Below are positions 26,478 to 35,318 of a stretch of DNA of 64,000 nt, piece after piece. The stretch lies in contig JAKAPL010000009.1 of the NCBI GenBank assembly GCA_021807105.1, positions 1 to 64,000 on the forward strand. Direction: 5' to 3'. A program made the translations under genes and the position numbers. Position 1 is the first letter of the stretch. Every line of letters starts with the position of its first letter. A model generated the notes under the pieces. It made no database searches and was not told the DNA's origin. It worked only from the letters and a program-made list of their open reading frames with translations. This DNA comes from Myxococcales bacterium (lineage in GTDB: Bacteria > Myxococcota > Myxococcia > Myxococcales > JAKAPL01).

Positions 26478-27941
26478 ATGAAACCCATGACGATCCTGGC
26501 GAGGATCTGGTCGAACTGGCTCACCCTGCTCGGGGCCACCATCGGCGCCGCGGCCGGGGCCGCGATTGTGCTGTTGCTCGCGTTCGAGTTCATCGCGGGG
26601 CGGACGAACCCGTACGCGACCACCCTGCTCGTCCTCATCCTGCCGTCCATCTTCCTCGGTGGCCTCTTCCTCGCCGTGGGCGGCCTGGTCTTCGAGTGGC
26701 GCCGCCGGAAACGGGGCGAGGCTCCCGGCGGTTCGACCTTCGAGCTGTTCCGAGCGGTGACGGAGAACCCGCGGGCCCGCAGGCTCATCCGTTTCTTCGC
26801 CGTCGCCGCGGTCGGCTCCATCGGGGTGATTGGAATTGGCAGCAACCAGGCGATCACCTACATGGACTCGCCGAAGTTCTGCGGGACGACCTGCCACGTC
26901 CAGATGAAGCCGGAGTGGACGAGCTACCAGAACGCCAAGCACTCGCACGTCGCCTGCGTCGAGTGCCACATCGGGAAGGGAGCCTCGTGGGAGGCGAAGT
27001 CGAAGGTCGAGGGGGTCTCGCAGGTCTGGCACGTCGTCACGGGTACCTACGAGCACCCCATCCCGACGCCCATCGCCCACCTGCGGTCCGCCCGCGACAC
27101 CTGCGAGCGATGCCATTGGCCGGAGCAGTTCATCGGGAACCGGCTCCATGTCTTCCCCCACTTCCTCCCCGACGAGAAGAACACCCCTTCCTACGACGTC
27201 TTCGTCATGCGGATCGGCGGCCGGAACGCCCGGACCGGCGAGTACGAGGGAATCCACTGGCACGTGGGCCACGACGCCCAGGTGCGTTTCCAGTACTACG
27301 ACGCCGCGCAGACGAAGATCGGCGAGATCACGGTCGTCGAAGGCGGCAAGGTGGTGGCCGCGTATGGTCCTCCCGACAAGCTGAAGGCTCTCCCCGTCCT
27401 CGGCGAGCGGACGATGGACTGCATCGACTGCCACAACCGCCCCACGCACGTCTTTGACGCGAGCCCCCGAGCGGCGGTCGATCGCGTCATGGCCGCCGGC
27501 CGCCTCGATTCGAAGACCCCCTGGCTCGCCAAGGCGAGCGCAGCAGTCCTCTCGGAGAAGTCGATCCCGGCCGGAGCGGACGCCCGGTGGTTCCGGAGCG
27601 CCCTGGCGGACGCCTACGCGAAGGACTGGCCCGCGGTGAAACCGTCGCCCTCGTCGCTCGACCAGGCCGCGGCCACCCTGACGGGCGTATACGCGAGCGA
27701 CATCTTCCCTACCATGGGCGTGAGCTGGGGTACCCACCGGAGTCACCTCGGCCACGCGAACGACTACGATGACGCCCCCGAGTACGGCTGCTTCCGTTGC
27801 CACGACGGCGACCGGACGAAGACGATGCCGGACGGCACCAAGGTCGCCCTGGACCAGGACTGCGACAAGTGTCACGACGCGATCGCCGGCGGCGAGGATC
27901 CGGCGACCTTCGACCCGCAGATCAAGGAACTCCTCCCCTGA
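26478..27941 (+). CDS. NapC/NirT-like membrane cytochrome c with extended multiheme domain
   Basis: 487 residues from ATG 26478. Hydrophobic segments at about 14-36, 48-71 and 103-122 precede the heme domain. Heme motifs: a CX3CH site CGTTCH (135-140), CVECH (160-164), CERCH (209-213), CIDCH (315-319), CFRCH (438-442) and CDKCH (462-466). The first three lie in a NapC-like region; the others are in a long C-terminal part not found in tetraheme NapC. Such proteins oxidise quinol and feed periplasmic reductases or carriers. It ends the respiratory cluster. Confidence 0.85.
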   Translation: MKPMTILARIWSNWLTLLGATIGAAAGAAIVLLLAFEFIAGRTNPYATTLLVLILPSIFLGGLFLAVGGLVFEWRRRKRGEAPGGSTFELFRAVTENPRARRLIRFFAVAAVGSIGVIGIGSNQAITYMDSPKFCGTTCHVQMKPEWTSYQNAKHSHVACVECHIGKGASWEAKSKVEGVSQVWHVVTGTYEHPIPTPIAHLRSARDTCERCHWPEQFIGNRLHVFPHFLPDEKNTPSYDVFVMRIGGRNARTGEYEGIHWHVGHDAQVRFQYYDAAQTKIGEITVVEGGKVVAAYGPPDKLKALPVLGERTMDCIDCHNRPTHVFDASPRAAVDRVMAAGRLDSKTPWLAKASAAVLSEKSIPAGADARWFRSALADAYAKDWPAVKPSPSSLDQAAATLTGVYASDIFPTMGVSWGTHRSHLGHANDYDDAPEYGCFRCHDGDRTKTMPDGTKVALDQDCDKCHDAIAGGEDPATFDPQIKELLP

Positions 27942-28211
27942 CCTCCCTTCGGGCCGCGCAGGCGCGGCGCCTGCCACGCCGCGTCGGCGCGGCTCGCGGC
28001 GGGACCGCACCGTGATTCGAGCCGCGAGGGCTGCGACGGTTGCCACTGCGGCGAGCGCCACGACACGCCCGACGTGCGCGCCTCCCGAACCAGCGTCCAC
28101 GGCCAGGGAGTCCTCAGGGCCGGCCTGGCGGTGGCGCCCGCGTGCGCGGACTGTCACGGCGTCCACGACCTCCCGATCGTCGCCCTCCACGCGCGGTTCC
28201 GGCAGCGGGGT
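27942..28211 (+). pseudogene. Remnant of a multiheme cytochrome c gene
   Basis: In the same frame as the preceding gene, directly after its TGA, the sequence encodes heme motifs CDGCH (28032-28046) and CADCH (28143-28157) with the flanking SVHGQGVLRAG and CADCHGVHDLP typical of tetra- to octaheme cytochromes. No start codon with ribosome site is seen, the first 80 bases are low-complexity GC, and the frame runs without a stop into the 3' end of the convergent TPR gene. I read it as a truncated, dead cytochrome or a lost C-terminal extension of the NapC-like protein. Confidence 0.55.
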
Positions 28212-30086
28212 TCATCGTCCCGCCCTGGCCGTCCGCCCGGTCAGCCAGAGGAGCTTACCCTCGATCGACGCCTGCAACGCGGGGTCTGGCTGCTTGCGCA
28301 GGATCGCGACCGCCGCCTTCCAGGCGCGCTGCGCGGCGGGCAGGTCCCCGGTCCGGGCGCACGCCTCGCCGAGGTGGTCGAGGATCACGGGCTCTCCGGG
28401 ATCGAGCGAAGCCGCTCGCCGGAGCCAGGCGAGCGCCGCCGCGAGCCGGCCCTCGCGGAAGTAGACCCAGCCGAGCGAGTCGGCGATGGCCCCGCTCTCG
28501 GGCTCGAGATCCAGCGCGGCCCGCGTCAGCTTCTCCGCCTCAGGGAGCTTCCTGCCCTGCTCGGCGTAGGTGTACCCGATGAAGTTCATGGCCTCGGCGT
28601 TGTCGGGATCCCGCGCGAGCAGCCGGCGCATCGCCGCGACGGCCTCGTCCCGGCGTCCCTGCCGCGCCAGCTCGTCTCCCTGGGCGAAGGCCAGGTCCGG
28701 GTCGTCCGGCTGCGCCTTCAAGGCGCGGGCGAGGACGGCGAGCGCCTCCGATCCCCTTCCGAGCGTCCGGTCCAGGGAGGCGAGGGCGATCGCGAGGTCC
28801 ACGCCCGGGCCGAGCGTCGCGATGGCCCGCTCGAGCAGCGCCGCGCCCTCGGCGGTCCGCCCCGCGGCCCGGTCGGCGCGGGCGAGCGCAGCGTAGAGAG
28901 GCTGGGCGCCGGGCCGCTGGCGGAGCGCCGCGGAGACGCTCGCGATCGCCTCGCCCGCCCGCCCCGCTTTCGAGAGCGCGATCGCGCGCCGGGCCTGCGC
29001 GTCCACCCAGTCCGGGTCCGCGAGCGGGACGAGGGCGAGATCGGAGGCCGCCGCGAGGTCGTCTCCCGCCTCATCGAGGACCATCCCGCGCAGGTAGCGG
29101 TATCGGCCGTCGCCGGGCGCCGCGGCGACGGCGGCGGACAGCTCGGAGAGCGCCTCGGTGAACAGCCGGGCCTGGGCGTAGGCGAGGCCGATCTCGGCGG
29201 CGGCCGCCGTGGGGTCGTCCGCGGCCGAGGCGAAGGCGTCGAAGGCGCGGCGGGCCGCGGCGCGATCGAGCGCCGGGTCGTCGGCGCGGGCGGCCCGGCG
29301 GAGCCGGTGGCGCCCCAGCTCGAAGAGCGCAGTGACGTCCTCCGGCGCGGCGCGAGCCGCCCGCTCCCAGCAGTCGAGGGCCCGCCGATCGTCGTGGCGC
29401 AGGTCGGCGAGGCGCGCCATCGCGGAGAGGGTCCGCTCGTCGCCGGGGTCCACCGCCATGGCGCGGTCGAGGTAGGCGCCGGCGCGGGCCTGGTCGCCGT
29501 GCTCCAGGAAGAGCAGGCCGAAGTCACGCCAGCCCGAGGCGTCGCCGGGGATGGCCGCGGCCCACGCGGAGAGACAGGCGCCAAGGCCAGGCTCATCCCC
29601 CTGACGCATGAGCGCCTGGGCGAGCGCGCGCCAGGCGTCCGCGTCCCCGGGGTCGAGGTCCGCCGCGCGGCGCAGCTCCGCGATCGCCTCGGCCTCGCGG
29701 TCCGTTCCTGACAGGATCAGGCCCAAGGCGAGGTGGGCCTCGGGCGACGCCGGGTCGTCGTGGAGCGCGAGCCGCAGCGAGGTCTCCGCCTCCTCGCCCA
29801 GGCCGAGCTTCCATGCCTCGGCGGCCAGCCGGACACGGACATGGGCGGCCGCGGGGTCGAAGAGGAGCGTCTCGCGGTAGTCGCGGACGGCTGAAGCGTC
29901 GTCTCCTGCCTCCGTGTCCAGGTCGCCTTCGAGGTAGTGGAGAAGGGCCTCCGGGCTCGCCCACGCCTGCGCCCCCTCCCGGTCGGCGGCCTCGGCCTCG
30001 GCGATGGCCTCCCGATCCACCGGCGGGAACGACCGCGGACCCTGAGACGCGGAGGCCGCGAAGAGCACGAGGAGCAGCGGCAGCAT
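28212..30086 (-). CDS. Exported tetratricopeptide-repeat protein
   Basis: 624 residues from the ATG at 30086, beginning with a signal peptide (MLPLLLVLFAASASQG). The rest is a nearly continuous array of TPR units (for example EAHLALGLILSGTDREAEA, DADAWRALAQALMRQGDEP). The last repeats (NFIGYTYAEQG and GAIADSLGWVYFREGRLAAAL) are the best conserved and match a common family of envelope-associated TPR proteins. It probably scaffolds a periplasmic or outer-membrane complex; the partner is unknown. It is divergent from the glycosyltransferase gene. Confidence 0.8.
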   Translation of the reverse strand: MLPLLLVLFAASASQGPRSFPPVDREAIAEAEAADREGAQAWASPEALLHYLEGDLDTEAGDDASAVRDYRETLLFDPAAAHVRVRLAAEAWKLGLGEEAETSLRLALHDDPASPEAHLALGLILSGTDREAEAIAELRRAADLDPGDADAWRALAQALMRQGDEPGLGACLSAWAAAIPGDASGWRDFGLLFLEHGDQARAGAYLDRAMAVDPGDERTLSAMARLADLRHDDRRALDCWERAARAAPEDVTALFELGRHRLRRAARADDPALDRAAARRAFDAFASAADDPTAAAAEIGLAYAQARLFTEALSELSAAVAAAPGDGRYRYLRGMVLDEAGDDLAAASDLALVPLADPDWVDAQARRAIALSKAGRAGEAIASVSAALRQRPGAQPLYAALARADRAAGRTAEGAALLERAIATLGPGVDLAIALASLDRTLGRGSEALAVLARALKAQPDDPDLAFAQGDELARQGRRDEAVAAMRRLLARDPDNAEAMNFIGYTYAEQGRKLPEAEKLTRAALDLEPESGAIADSLGWVYFREGRLAAALAWLRRAASLDPGEPVILDHLGEACARTGDLPAAQRAWKAAVAILRKQPDPALQASIEGKLLWLTGRTARAGR

Positions 30087-30351
30087 CGATTCGTGAGTGT
30101 ACCGCGCGCGGGCCAGACCCGCCAGACGACCGGCCAAGAGGCGAGAACCTCGGCGAATCCGGGAGCCTCGTTCGGAAATCCCTTCTCACGGATGGGACGC
30201 GCCCGCGGCCATACGGTAAGCTTCTTCCACCTTTTTTGACAATGGGACGGAAACTCGGAAACTCTTTCCGAAAGAGCCGTGTGGACAAGGACTAAGCCTT
30301 TGAAACGCCATCTGGTTTTGTGATGGCGCGACGATTGCCTCAAGACCTCGC
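30087..30351. promoter_or_regulatory. Divergent intergenic region between the TPR and glycosyltransferase genes
   Basis: AT-richer than its surroundings. A consensus TTGACA lies at 30236-30241 on the plus strand, but I see no convincing -10 at the right distance. Overlapping short hairpins (CGGAAA-CTC-TTTCCG and CTCTTT-CCG-AAAGAG) lie near 30257-30275. It probably holds both promoters. Confidence 0.35.
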
Positions 30352-31767
30352 ATGGCCACTCTTCCTCCGCTTTCCAACGTCGTATCCTTGCCCGCCACTG
30401 TCGAGCTCGAGCCGCCGCGCCAGCCGCGCGCGACCCCGAGACCCGTTCGGATCGCCCTCCGGGTGTTGGCCGTCGGCGCGCTCGCGGGTCTCTGGTGGAA
30501 CCTCGCAGCCGGCGGATTCGCGCGAGGGGAGGCGTGGCTCGCCGCCATCCCCGGCCTCGGGGCGCTCGCCTGGTGGGTCCAGGCGGCGGGCGTGGGGCTG
30601 CTCGCCCTGACGACGATCCGGACCGCCCTCTGGCTCTTCTACCGGCCCGTCCGCCCCAACGGATTCACCCCCTTCATCACCGCGCTCGTCCCCGCCTACA
30701 ACGAGGGACGGATGGTGAAGAACGCGCTTCTCTCCCTCGCCCGCGCCGACTATCCCGAGGGCAAGCTCCAGGTCATCGGCATCGACGATGGCAGCCGCGA
30801 CGACACCTGGGAGCATATGCAGGCCGCCGCCCGGCTCTATCCGGACCGGATCCGCGTCCTGCGGCTGCCGCACAACCAGGGGAAGCGCGCGGCCCTCCAC
30901 GCGGGCTTGCGCGAGGCGACCGGCGAAGTGGTCGTGACGACCGACTCCGACTGCATCGTCGCCCGCGACGCGCTTCACGCGCTCGTCGCCCCGCTCGCCG
31001 ACCCGCGCGTCGGCGCCGTGGCTGGGAAGGTGATCATCCACAACCGGAAGGGCTCGCTCATCACCCGGATGATGGTCCCGCAGTTCCTCGTGACCTTCGA
31101 CTTCCTCCGGGCCGCGCAGTCGGTCACGGGGACGGTCCTCTGCTGTCCCGGCGCGCTCGCCGCCTACCGGCTCGGCGCGCTGCGCCCGCTCCTCCCCGCC
31201 TGGCTCGACCAGCGGTTCCTGGGCACGCGGGTCGGCCCCGGCGAAGACCGCTACCTGACGACGCTGCTGATGCGCGCCGGCTACGAGGCCCGATACCAGG
31301 CGACCGCGCTGGTCCACACCATCGTCCCGACGCACTACCGCGGCCTGACGCGGATGTACCTCCGGTGGGACCGGAGCGACATCCGTGAGAGCCTGGCCGC
31401 GATCTTCCGCCCGCCGCGCCGGACCGGCTGGCGCGCGCTCGCGACCCCCATCGCGATCGCCCACGTGATCGGCACGCTGATCTCGGTGCCGCTCGCGTTC
31501 GTCTCGGCCTGGGCGCTGCTCGTGCTCCTCGCGACCCACCCCCTGGTCGCGCTCGTCGGCCTGGGGAGCCTCGGCCTGCCGAGTCTGATGGCCATGGCCC
31601 AATGCCTGGACTCCGAATGGAGCCTCGACTCGCTCTGGCTGATCGCGTACGCCTACTTCGCGCCGGCGATCCTCTGGGTGCGCCCCTGGGCGGCGCTCAC
31701 CCTGCGCGATCAGGCCTGGATGAGCCGCCGGCTCCCCCAGCCAGCGGCGGTCCGCGCGGCGGCGTAG
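30352..31767 (+). CDS. Processive family 2 glycosyltransferase (HasA/NodC/PgaC-like)
   Basis: 471 residues. Hydrophobic segments near residues 35-60 and 70-95 precede a GT2 domain with LVPAYNEGRMV, the UDP-binding IDDGSRDDT, and TTDSDCIV (DxD type). GEDRYLT serves as the ED motif and YLRWDRSDIRES corresponds to the QxxRW block of polysaccharide synthases. Three or four membrane segments follow. It should polymerise a sugar from a UDP donor and export it through the membrane. It stands alone, so the polymer cannot be named. Start ATG 30352. Confidence 0.85.
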   Translation: MATLPPLSNVVSLPATVELEPPRQPRATPRPVRIALRVLAVGALAGLWWNLAAGGFARGEAWLAAIPGLGALAWWVQAAGVGLLALTTIRTALWLFYRPVRPNGFTPFITALVPAYNEGRMVKNALLSLARADYPEGKLQVIGIDDGSRDDTWEHMQAAARLYPDRIRVLRLPHNQGKRAALHAGLREATGEVVVTTDSDCIVARDALHALVAPLADPRVGAVAGKVIIHNRKGSLITRMMVPQFLVTFDFLRAAQSVTGTVLCCPGALAAYRLGALRPLLPAWLDQRFLGTRVGPGEDRYLTTLLMRAGYEARYQATALVHTIVPTHYRGLTRMYLRWDRSDIRESLAAIFRPPRRTGWRALATPIAIAHVIGTLISVPLAFVSAWALLVLLATHPLVALVGLGSLGLPSLMAMAQCLDSEWSLDSLWLIAYAYFAPAILWVRPWAALTLRDQAWMSRRLPQPAAVRAAA

Positions 31768-31929
31768 GCCGTTCGAGGGCAGCGCACCTCTTGCCGCGTT
31801 CCTCCTCGACCCCCGCGGCGGGGCGAGCTGCTCGCGCTCGCGAAGGAGTTCGGCATCGACCGGCCAGCGCGCCCACGGCGGCCGCGGGAGGGCAGACGGT
31901 CTGCCGGCGGCGCCGGCGATCCCGTGGCC

Positions 31930-32121
31930 TTACGCGGCCTTGACGACCTTGCCGGCCTTGATGCAGCGCGTGCAGACGCGGACGCGAGCGACACGGCCGT
32001 CGATCTTCGCCTTGACTCGCTGGAGGTTCGGCAGGGTGCGTCTCTTGGTCTTGTTGTTCGCGTGGCTGACGCGGTTGCCGACGAGCGGCCTCTTGCCGCA
32101 GATGTGACAGACCCAGGCCAT
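31930..32121 (-). CDS. rpmB: 50S ribosomal protein L28 (zinc-binding form)
   Basis: 63 residues: [16 protein letters not shown], then [10 protein letters not shown] and a C-terminal [13 protein letters not shown]. The CxxC pairs mark the zinc-binding C+ form of bL28. The start at 32121 is preceded by GGAGGAG; a longer in-frame extension upstream is not conserved. About 1.2 kb of gene-free DNA lies on its 5' side. Confidence 0.95.
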   Translation of the reverse strand: MAWVCHICGKRPLVGNRVSHANNKTKRRTLPNLQRVKAKIDGRVARVRVCTRCIKAGKVVKAA

Positions 32122-32436
32122 GTGGAACTCCTCCGCGGCCTTCGCCGCGCTGCCGAAGGAGCGCCTCCCATACCGCAAGTCACGCCCGGAGGCAAGCCTC
32201 GATCGCGAGCCTGGCGTCGGGCGTCGCTCGGGTCGTGCCGGTCTCGCCGGCTGTGCGGTCGCCGAGAAGGCGTTCCCGCTCCCGCTCTCCAGCGTGCTTC
32301 GCGAAGCAGCCTCGGCGTTGCGGCCAATCGGCCTGCCGCGCAGCGGTCTTGAGTTCGACAGACTTGGGCCTCGGGAGATAGCGGGGGCTCATCGTCTCCA
32401 ACGGAGGAGCGCCGCAGGCGAGCGATTCCGAGAGGG
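32122..32436. other. Gene-free stretch between rpmB and the 21-bp repeat array
   Basis: Contains the rpmB ribosome site and presumably its promoter. A minus-strand frame is open here, but its peptide (segments such as [15 protein letters not shown]) is not one I recognise, and it has no ribosome site. Nothing else is supported. Confidence 0.35.
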
Positions 32437-33193
32437 TGGCGGCGAATCGGCGCCTGTTGGCGGCGCACGGCCACCAAGGCCCCGTTCGGCTTCGCGTGGC
32501 AGATGGCGGCAGCACGGCGGCAGGCGACCTCCCCGGGGAGGAGGGCGACGGCGGTCGCCGGCAAGGCGGGGAGCGCCGCCCATCTGGCGGCGCTTGGGAG
32601 GAGATTGGCGCTGCTCGCGCGGCGGATGGCGGCGCGAGGGGCTGTCGTCCCGCCATCGAGAGCGAGAATGGCGGCGGCGTGACGGATTTACGTTCACTCA
32701 TGGCGGTTTATGGCGGCATCATCTCCCATGGTGGCGTCGACTGTTGCGATGGGACCGCCGCTCGTGTCGCTGCTGGCGTCGCAGTGGCGGCCGATGGCGG
32801 TTACACGCGGGCTGACTTTGCATAGCTTCGGAATGAAACCGCCATCCGTGGCGTCGCTGTCGCCACCGTGGCGTCTATCGCCGCCATTCGCGCGCCACCA
32901 ACCGCCACGCTCGGCGCACCAACCGCCATTCTCGTTCTATGTGGCGTCGCATTGCGGAGAGCGACCGCCACCATGGCGTCAATATGCTGGGATCTGCCGG
33001 ATGGAAACGCCATGCTCGCTCCAGTCGCCGCCAATCTGGAGGAGAATGGCGCCAGGATCGCCGGCGGCGGCGCCATCGTCGTGACAACCGCTTCGATCGT
33101 CATCGCAGCCGCCGCCAACGTGGCGGTCTTAGAGCGGGATCGACGGGGATCTGTCGCTATCGTGGCGGTTTCTGGCGGTTGTCCGGACGATCG
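32437..33193. repeat. Degenerate 21-bp tandem repeat (minisatellite), about 36 units
   Basis: Non-coding DNA packed with TGGCG and its complement CGCCA. From 32585 to 33193 I find 18 TGGCG and 13 CGCCA. Measured from 32585 in steps of 21, 11 TGGCG fall at offset 0, 6 at offset 11 (one more at 12), and 12 of 13 CGCCA at offset 3. When written as 29 rows of 21 bases, the dinucleotide CG occupies columns 4-5 in 24 rows. Some units show a full dyad, for example CGCCA-TCCG-TGGCG in the row at 32837. Upstream, to about 32437, the motif continues with a one-base phase shift. Unit sequence is strongly diverged while the period is kept. Confidence 0.85.
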
Positions 33194-33232
33194 GGTCTCT
33201 TGCGTGGGTCCAGCCGCCGCCGCCCGAGGCCA

Positions 33233-33269
33233 TAGCGCGGCCAAGCAGCGCCGCAACGCAACGCGGTCC
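33233..33269. repeat. Dispersed 36-bp repeat shared with 1740-1775
   Basis: TAGCGCGGCCAAGCA then CGCCGCAAC and CGCGG match bases 1740-1775 in the same orientation with a handful of differences and one indel. Both copies lie in gene-free DNA a little upstream of a TAGGAT promoter. Confidence 0.5.
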
Positions 33270-33313
33270 ATGGGGTTCGACCCTCTTCCGGACCGGCTCC
33301 TCGCGGGAGCGCG

Positions 33314-33341
33314 TTGCAGTGCTCGTGATGGGTGCTAGGAT
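33314..33341 (+). promoter_or_regulatory. Sigma-70-type promoter of hslVU
   Basis: TTGCAG at 33314-33319 and TAGGAT at 33336-33341, 16 bp apart. The predicted transcript starts near 33348, four bases before ATG 33352. The -10 and following bases closely resemble those of tdk. Confidence 0.55.
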
Positions 33342-33351
33342 GACACGCCCC

Positions 33352-33888
<537 letters not shown>

Positions 33889-33891
33889 TCG

Positions 33892-35250
33892 GTGCCGGCG
33901 TCGTCTGTCTCCTCGCAAGGGCTGACCCCGCGGCAGGTCGTCGCGGAGTTGGACCGTTACATCATCGGCCAGAAGGCGGCCAAGCGCGCGGTGGCGATCG
34001 CCCTGCGCAACCGCTGGCGGCGGCAGAAGGTCGATCCGTCCCTGCGCGACGAGATCGTCCCGAAGAACATCATCCTGATCGGGCCGACCGGGGTGGGGAA
34101 GACGGAGATCGCGCGCCGGCTCGCCCGCCTCGCCGAGGCGCCGTTCATCAAGGTCGAGGCGGGCAAGTACACCGAGGTCGGCTACGTCGGGCGGGACGTG
34201 GACTCGATGATCCGCGACCTCACGGCCATCGCCGTCCAGCTCGTGCGCGACGAGGCGACGGAGAGGGTGCAGGGTCGGGCCCGGGATCTGGCCGAGGAGC
34301 GGCTGCTCGACGTGCTCTTCCCGCCGGTCGCCGGACCCGGCTTCAGCGCGACGCCGGGGACCTCGAGCGAGAGCCGGGAGAAGCTGCGGGCGATGCTCCA
34401 CGCGGGGACGCTCGACGGCCGGGAGGTCGAGCTGGACCTGCCCGAGAGGTCTCCCTCGCAGTTCTTCCAGCTCTTCAGCGGCGCGGGCATGGAGGAGATG
34501 GGGGTCAACCTGGGGGAGATGCTCGGCGGCACCCCCTTCGGCAAGCGGATGAAGCGGCGGCGGATGCCGGTCCCCGACGCGCTCGACCTCCTGCGGCAGG
34601 AGGAGGCGGGCAAGCTGATCGACATGGACCAGGTGACGCGCGAGGCCGTCCAGCGGACCGAGCAGTCGGGGATCGTCTTCATCGACGAGATCGACAAGAT
34701 CGCCGGCAAGGAGGGGGCGGGCGGCCCGGACGTGTCGCGCGAGGGGGTGCAGCGGGACCTCCTCCCGATCGTGGAGGGCTCGACGGTCACGACCAAGTAC
34801 GGGCCGGTGCGGACCGACCACATCCTCTTCATCGCGTCGGGCGCCTTCCACGTGGCGAGGCCGTCGGACCTGATCCCCGAGCTGCAGGGGCGCTTCCCCA
34901 TCCGCGTCGAGATGGATTCGCTCGGCAGCGCGGATTTCGTCCGGATCCTGACCGAGCCCCAGAACGCGCTCACCCGGCAGTACGCGGCGCTGCTCGCCAC
35001 CGAGGGGATCGAGCTGTCCTTCGCGCCGGACGCGGTCGCGGAGATCGCGCGCATCGCCCAGACGATCAACGATCGGACGGAAAACATCGGGGCGCGGCGG
35101 CTCCACACGATCCTGGAGCGGCTGCTCGACGAGATCGCCTTCGACGCGGACGAGCGGAAGGACAAACGGATCGCCGTGGACGCGGGCTACGTGCGCGCCC
35201 AGCTCCAGCCGCTCGTCGAGGACGAGGACCTCTCCCGGTACATTCTATGA
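33892..35250 (+). CDS. hslU: ATP-dependent protease ATPase subunit HslU
   Basis: AAA+ unfoldase that feeds substrates to HslV. Walker [16 protein letters not shown] and Walker [12 protein letters not shown] are intact, with the I-domain between them (about residues 110-245), the [17 protein letters not shown] sensor 2 region, and the C-terminal SRYIL tail that docks into HslV. 452 residues, GTG start. Its stop overlaps an ATG that could start a longer ArgD. Confidence 0.97.
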   Translation: MPASSVSSQGLTPRQVVAELDRYIIGQKAAKRAVAIALRNRWRRQKVDPSLRDEIVPKNIILIGPTGVGKTEIARRLARLAEAPFIKVEAGKYTEVGYVGRDVDSMIRDLTAIAVQLVRDEATERVQGRARDLAEERLLDVLFPPVAGPGFSATPGTSSESREKLRAMLHAGTLDGREVELDLPERSPSQFFQLFSGAGMEEMGVNLGEMLGGTPFGKRMKRRRMPVPDALDLLRQEEAGKLIDMDQVTREAVQRTEQSGIVFIDEIDKIAGKEGAGGPDVSREGVQRDLLPIVEGSTVTTKYGPVRTDHILFIASGAFHVARPSDLIPELQGRFPIRVEMDSLGSADFVRILTEPQNALTRQYAALLATEGIELSFAPDAVAEIARIAQTINDRTENIGARRLHTILERLLDEIAFDADERKDKRIAVDAGYVRAQLQPLVEDEDLSRYIL

Positions 35251-35318
35251 GCGACGGGCGATGGACGCTCGTCACGCAGCCGCCGGGGGACGCGCTTTCA
35301 CCCCTAGGGAGATCAGCC

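Noticed and set aside
32180-32436. Minus-strand gene upstream of rpmB
   Set aside because: The peptide is not recognisable, there is no ribosome site, and it runs into the repeat array.
32437-33193. CRISPR array
   Set aside because: The period is 21 bp with no constant repeat separated by unique spacers, and no cas gene is in the window.
32801-33271. Open frames on both strands through the 21-bp repeat array
   Set aside because: At least three frames are open over parts of the array, none has a ribosome site, and the peptides are low-complexity. An open frame is expected from a repeat whose unit is a multiple of three.
33270-33285. Possible tRNA T-arm (GGGTTCGACCC)
   Set aside because: No matching acceptor, D or anticodon arms were found upstream.
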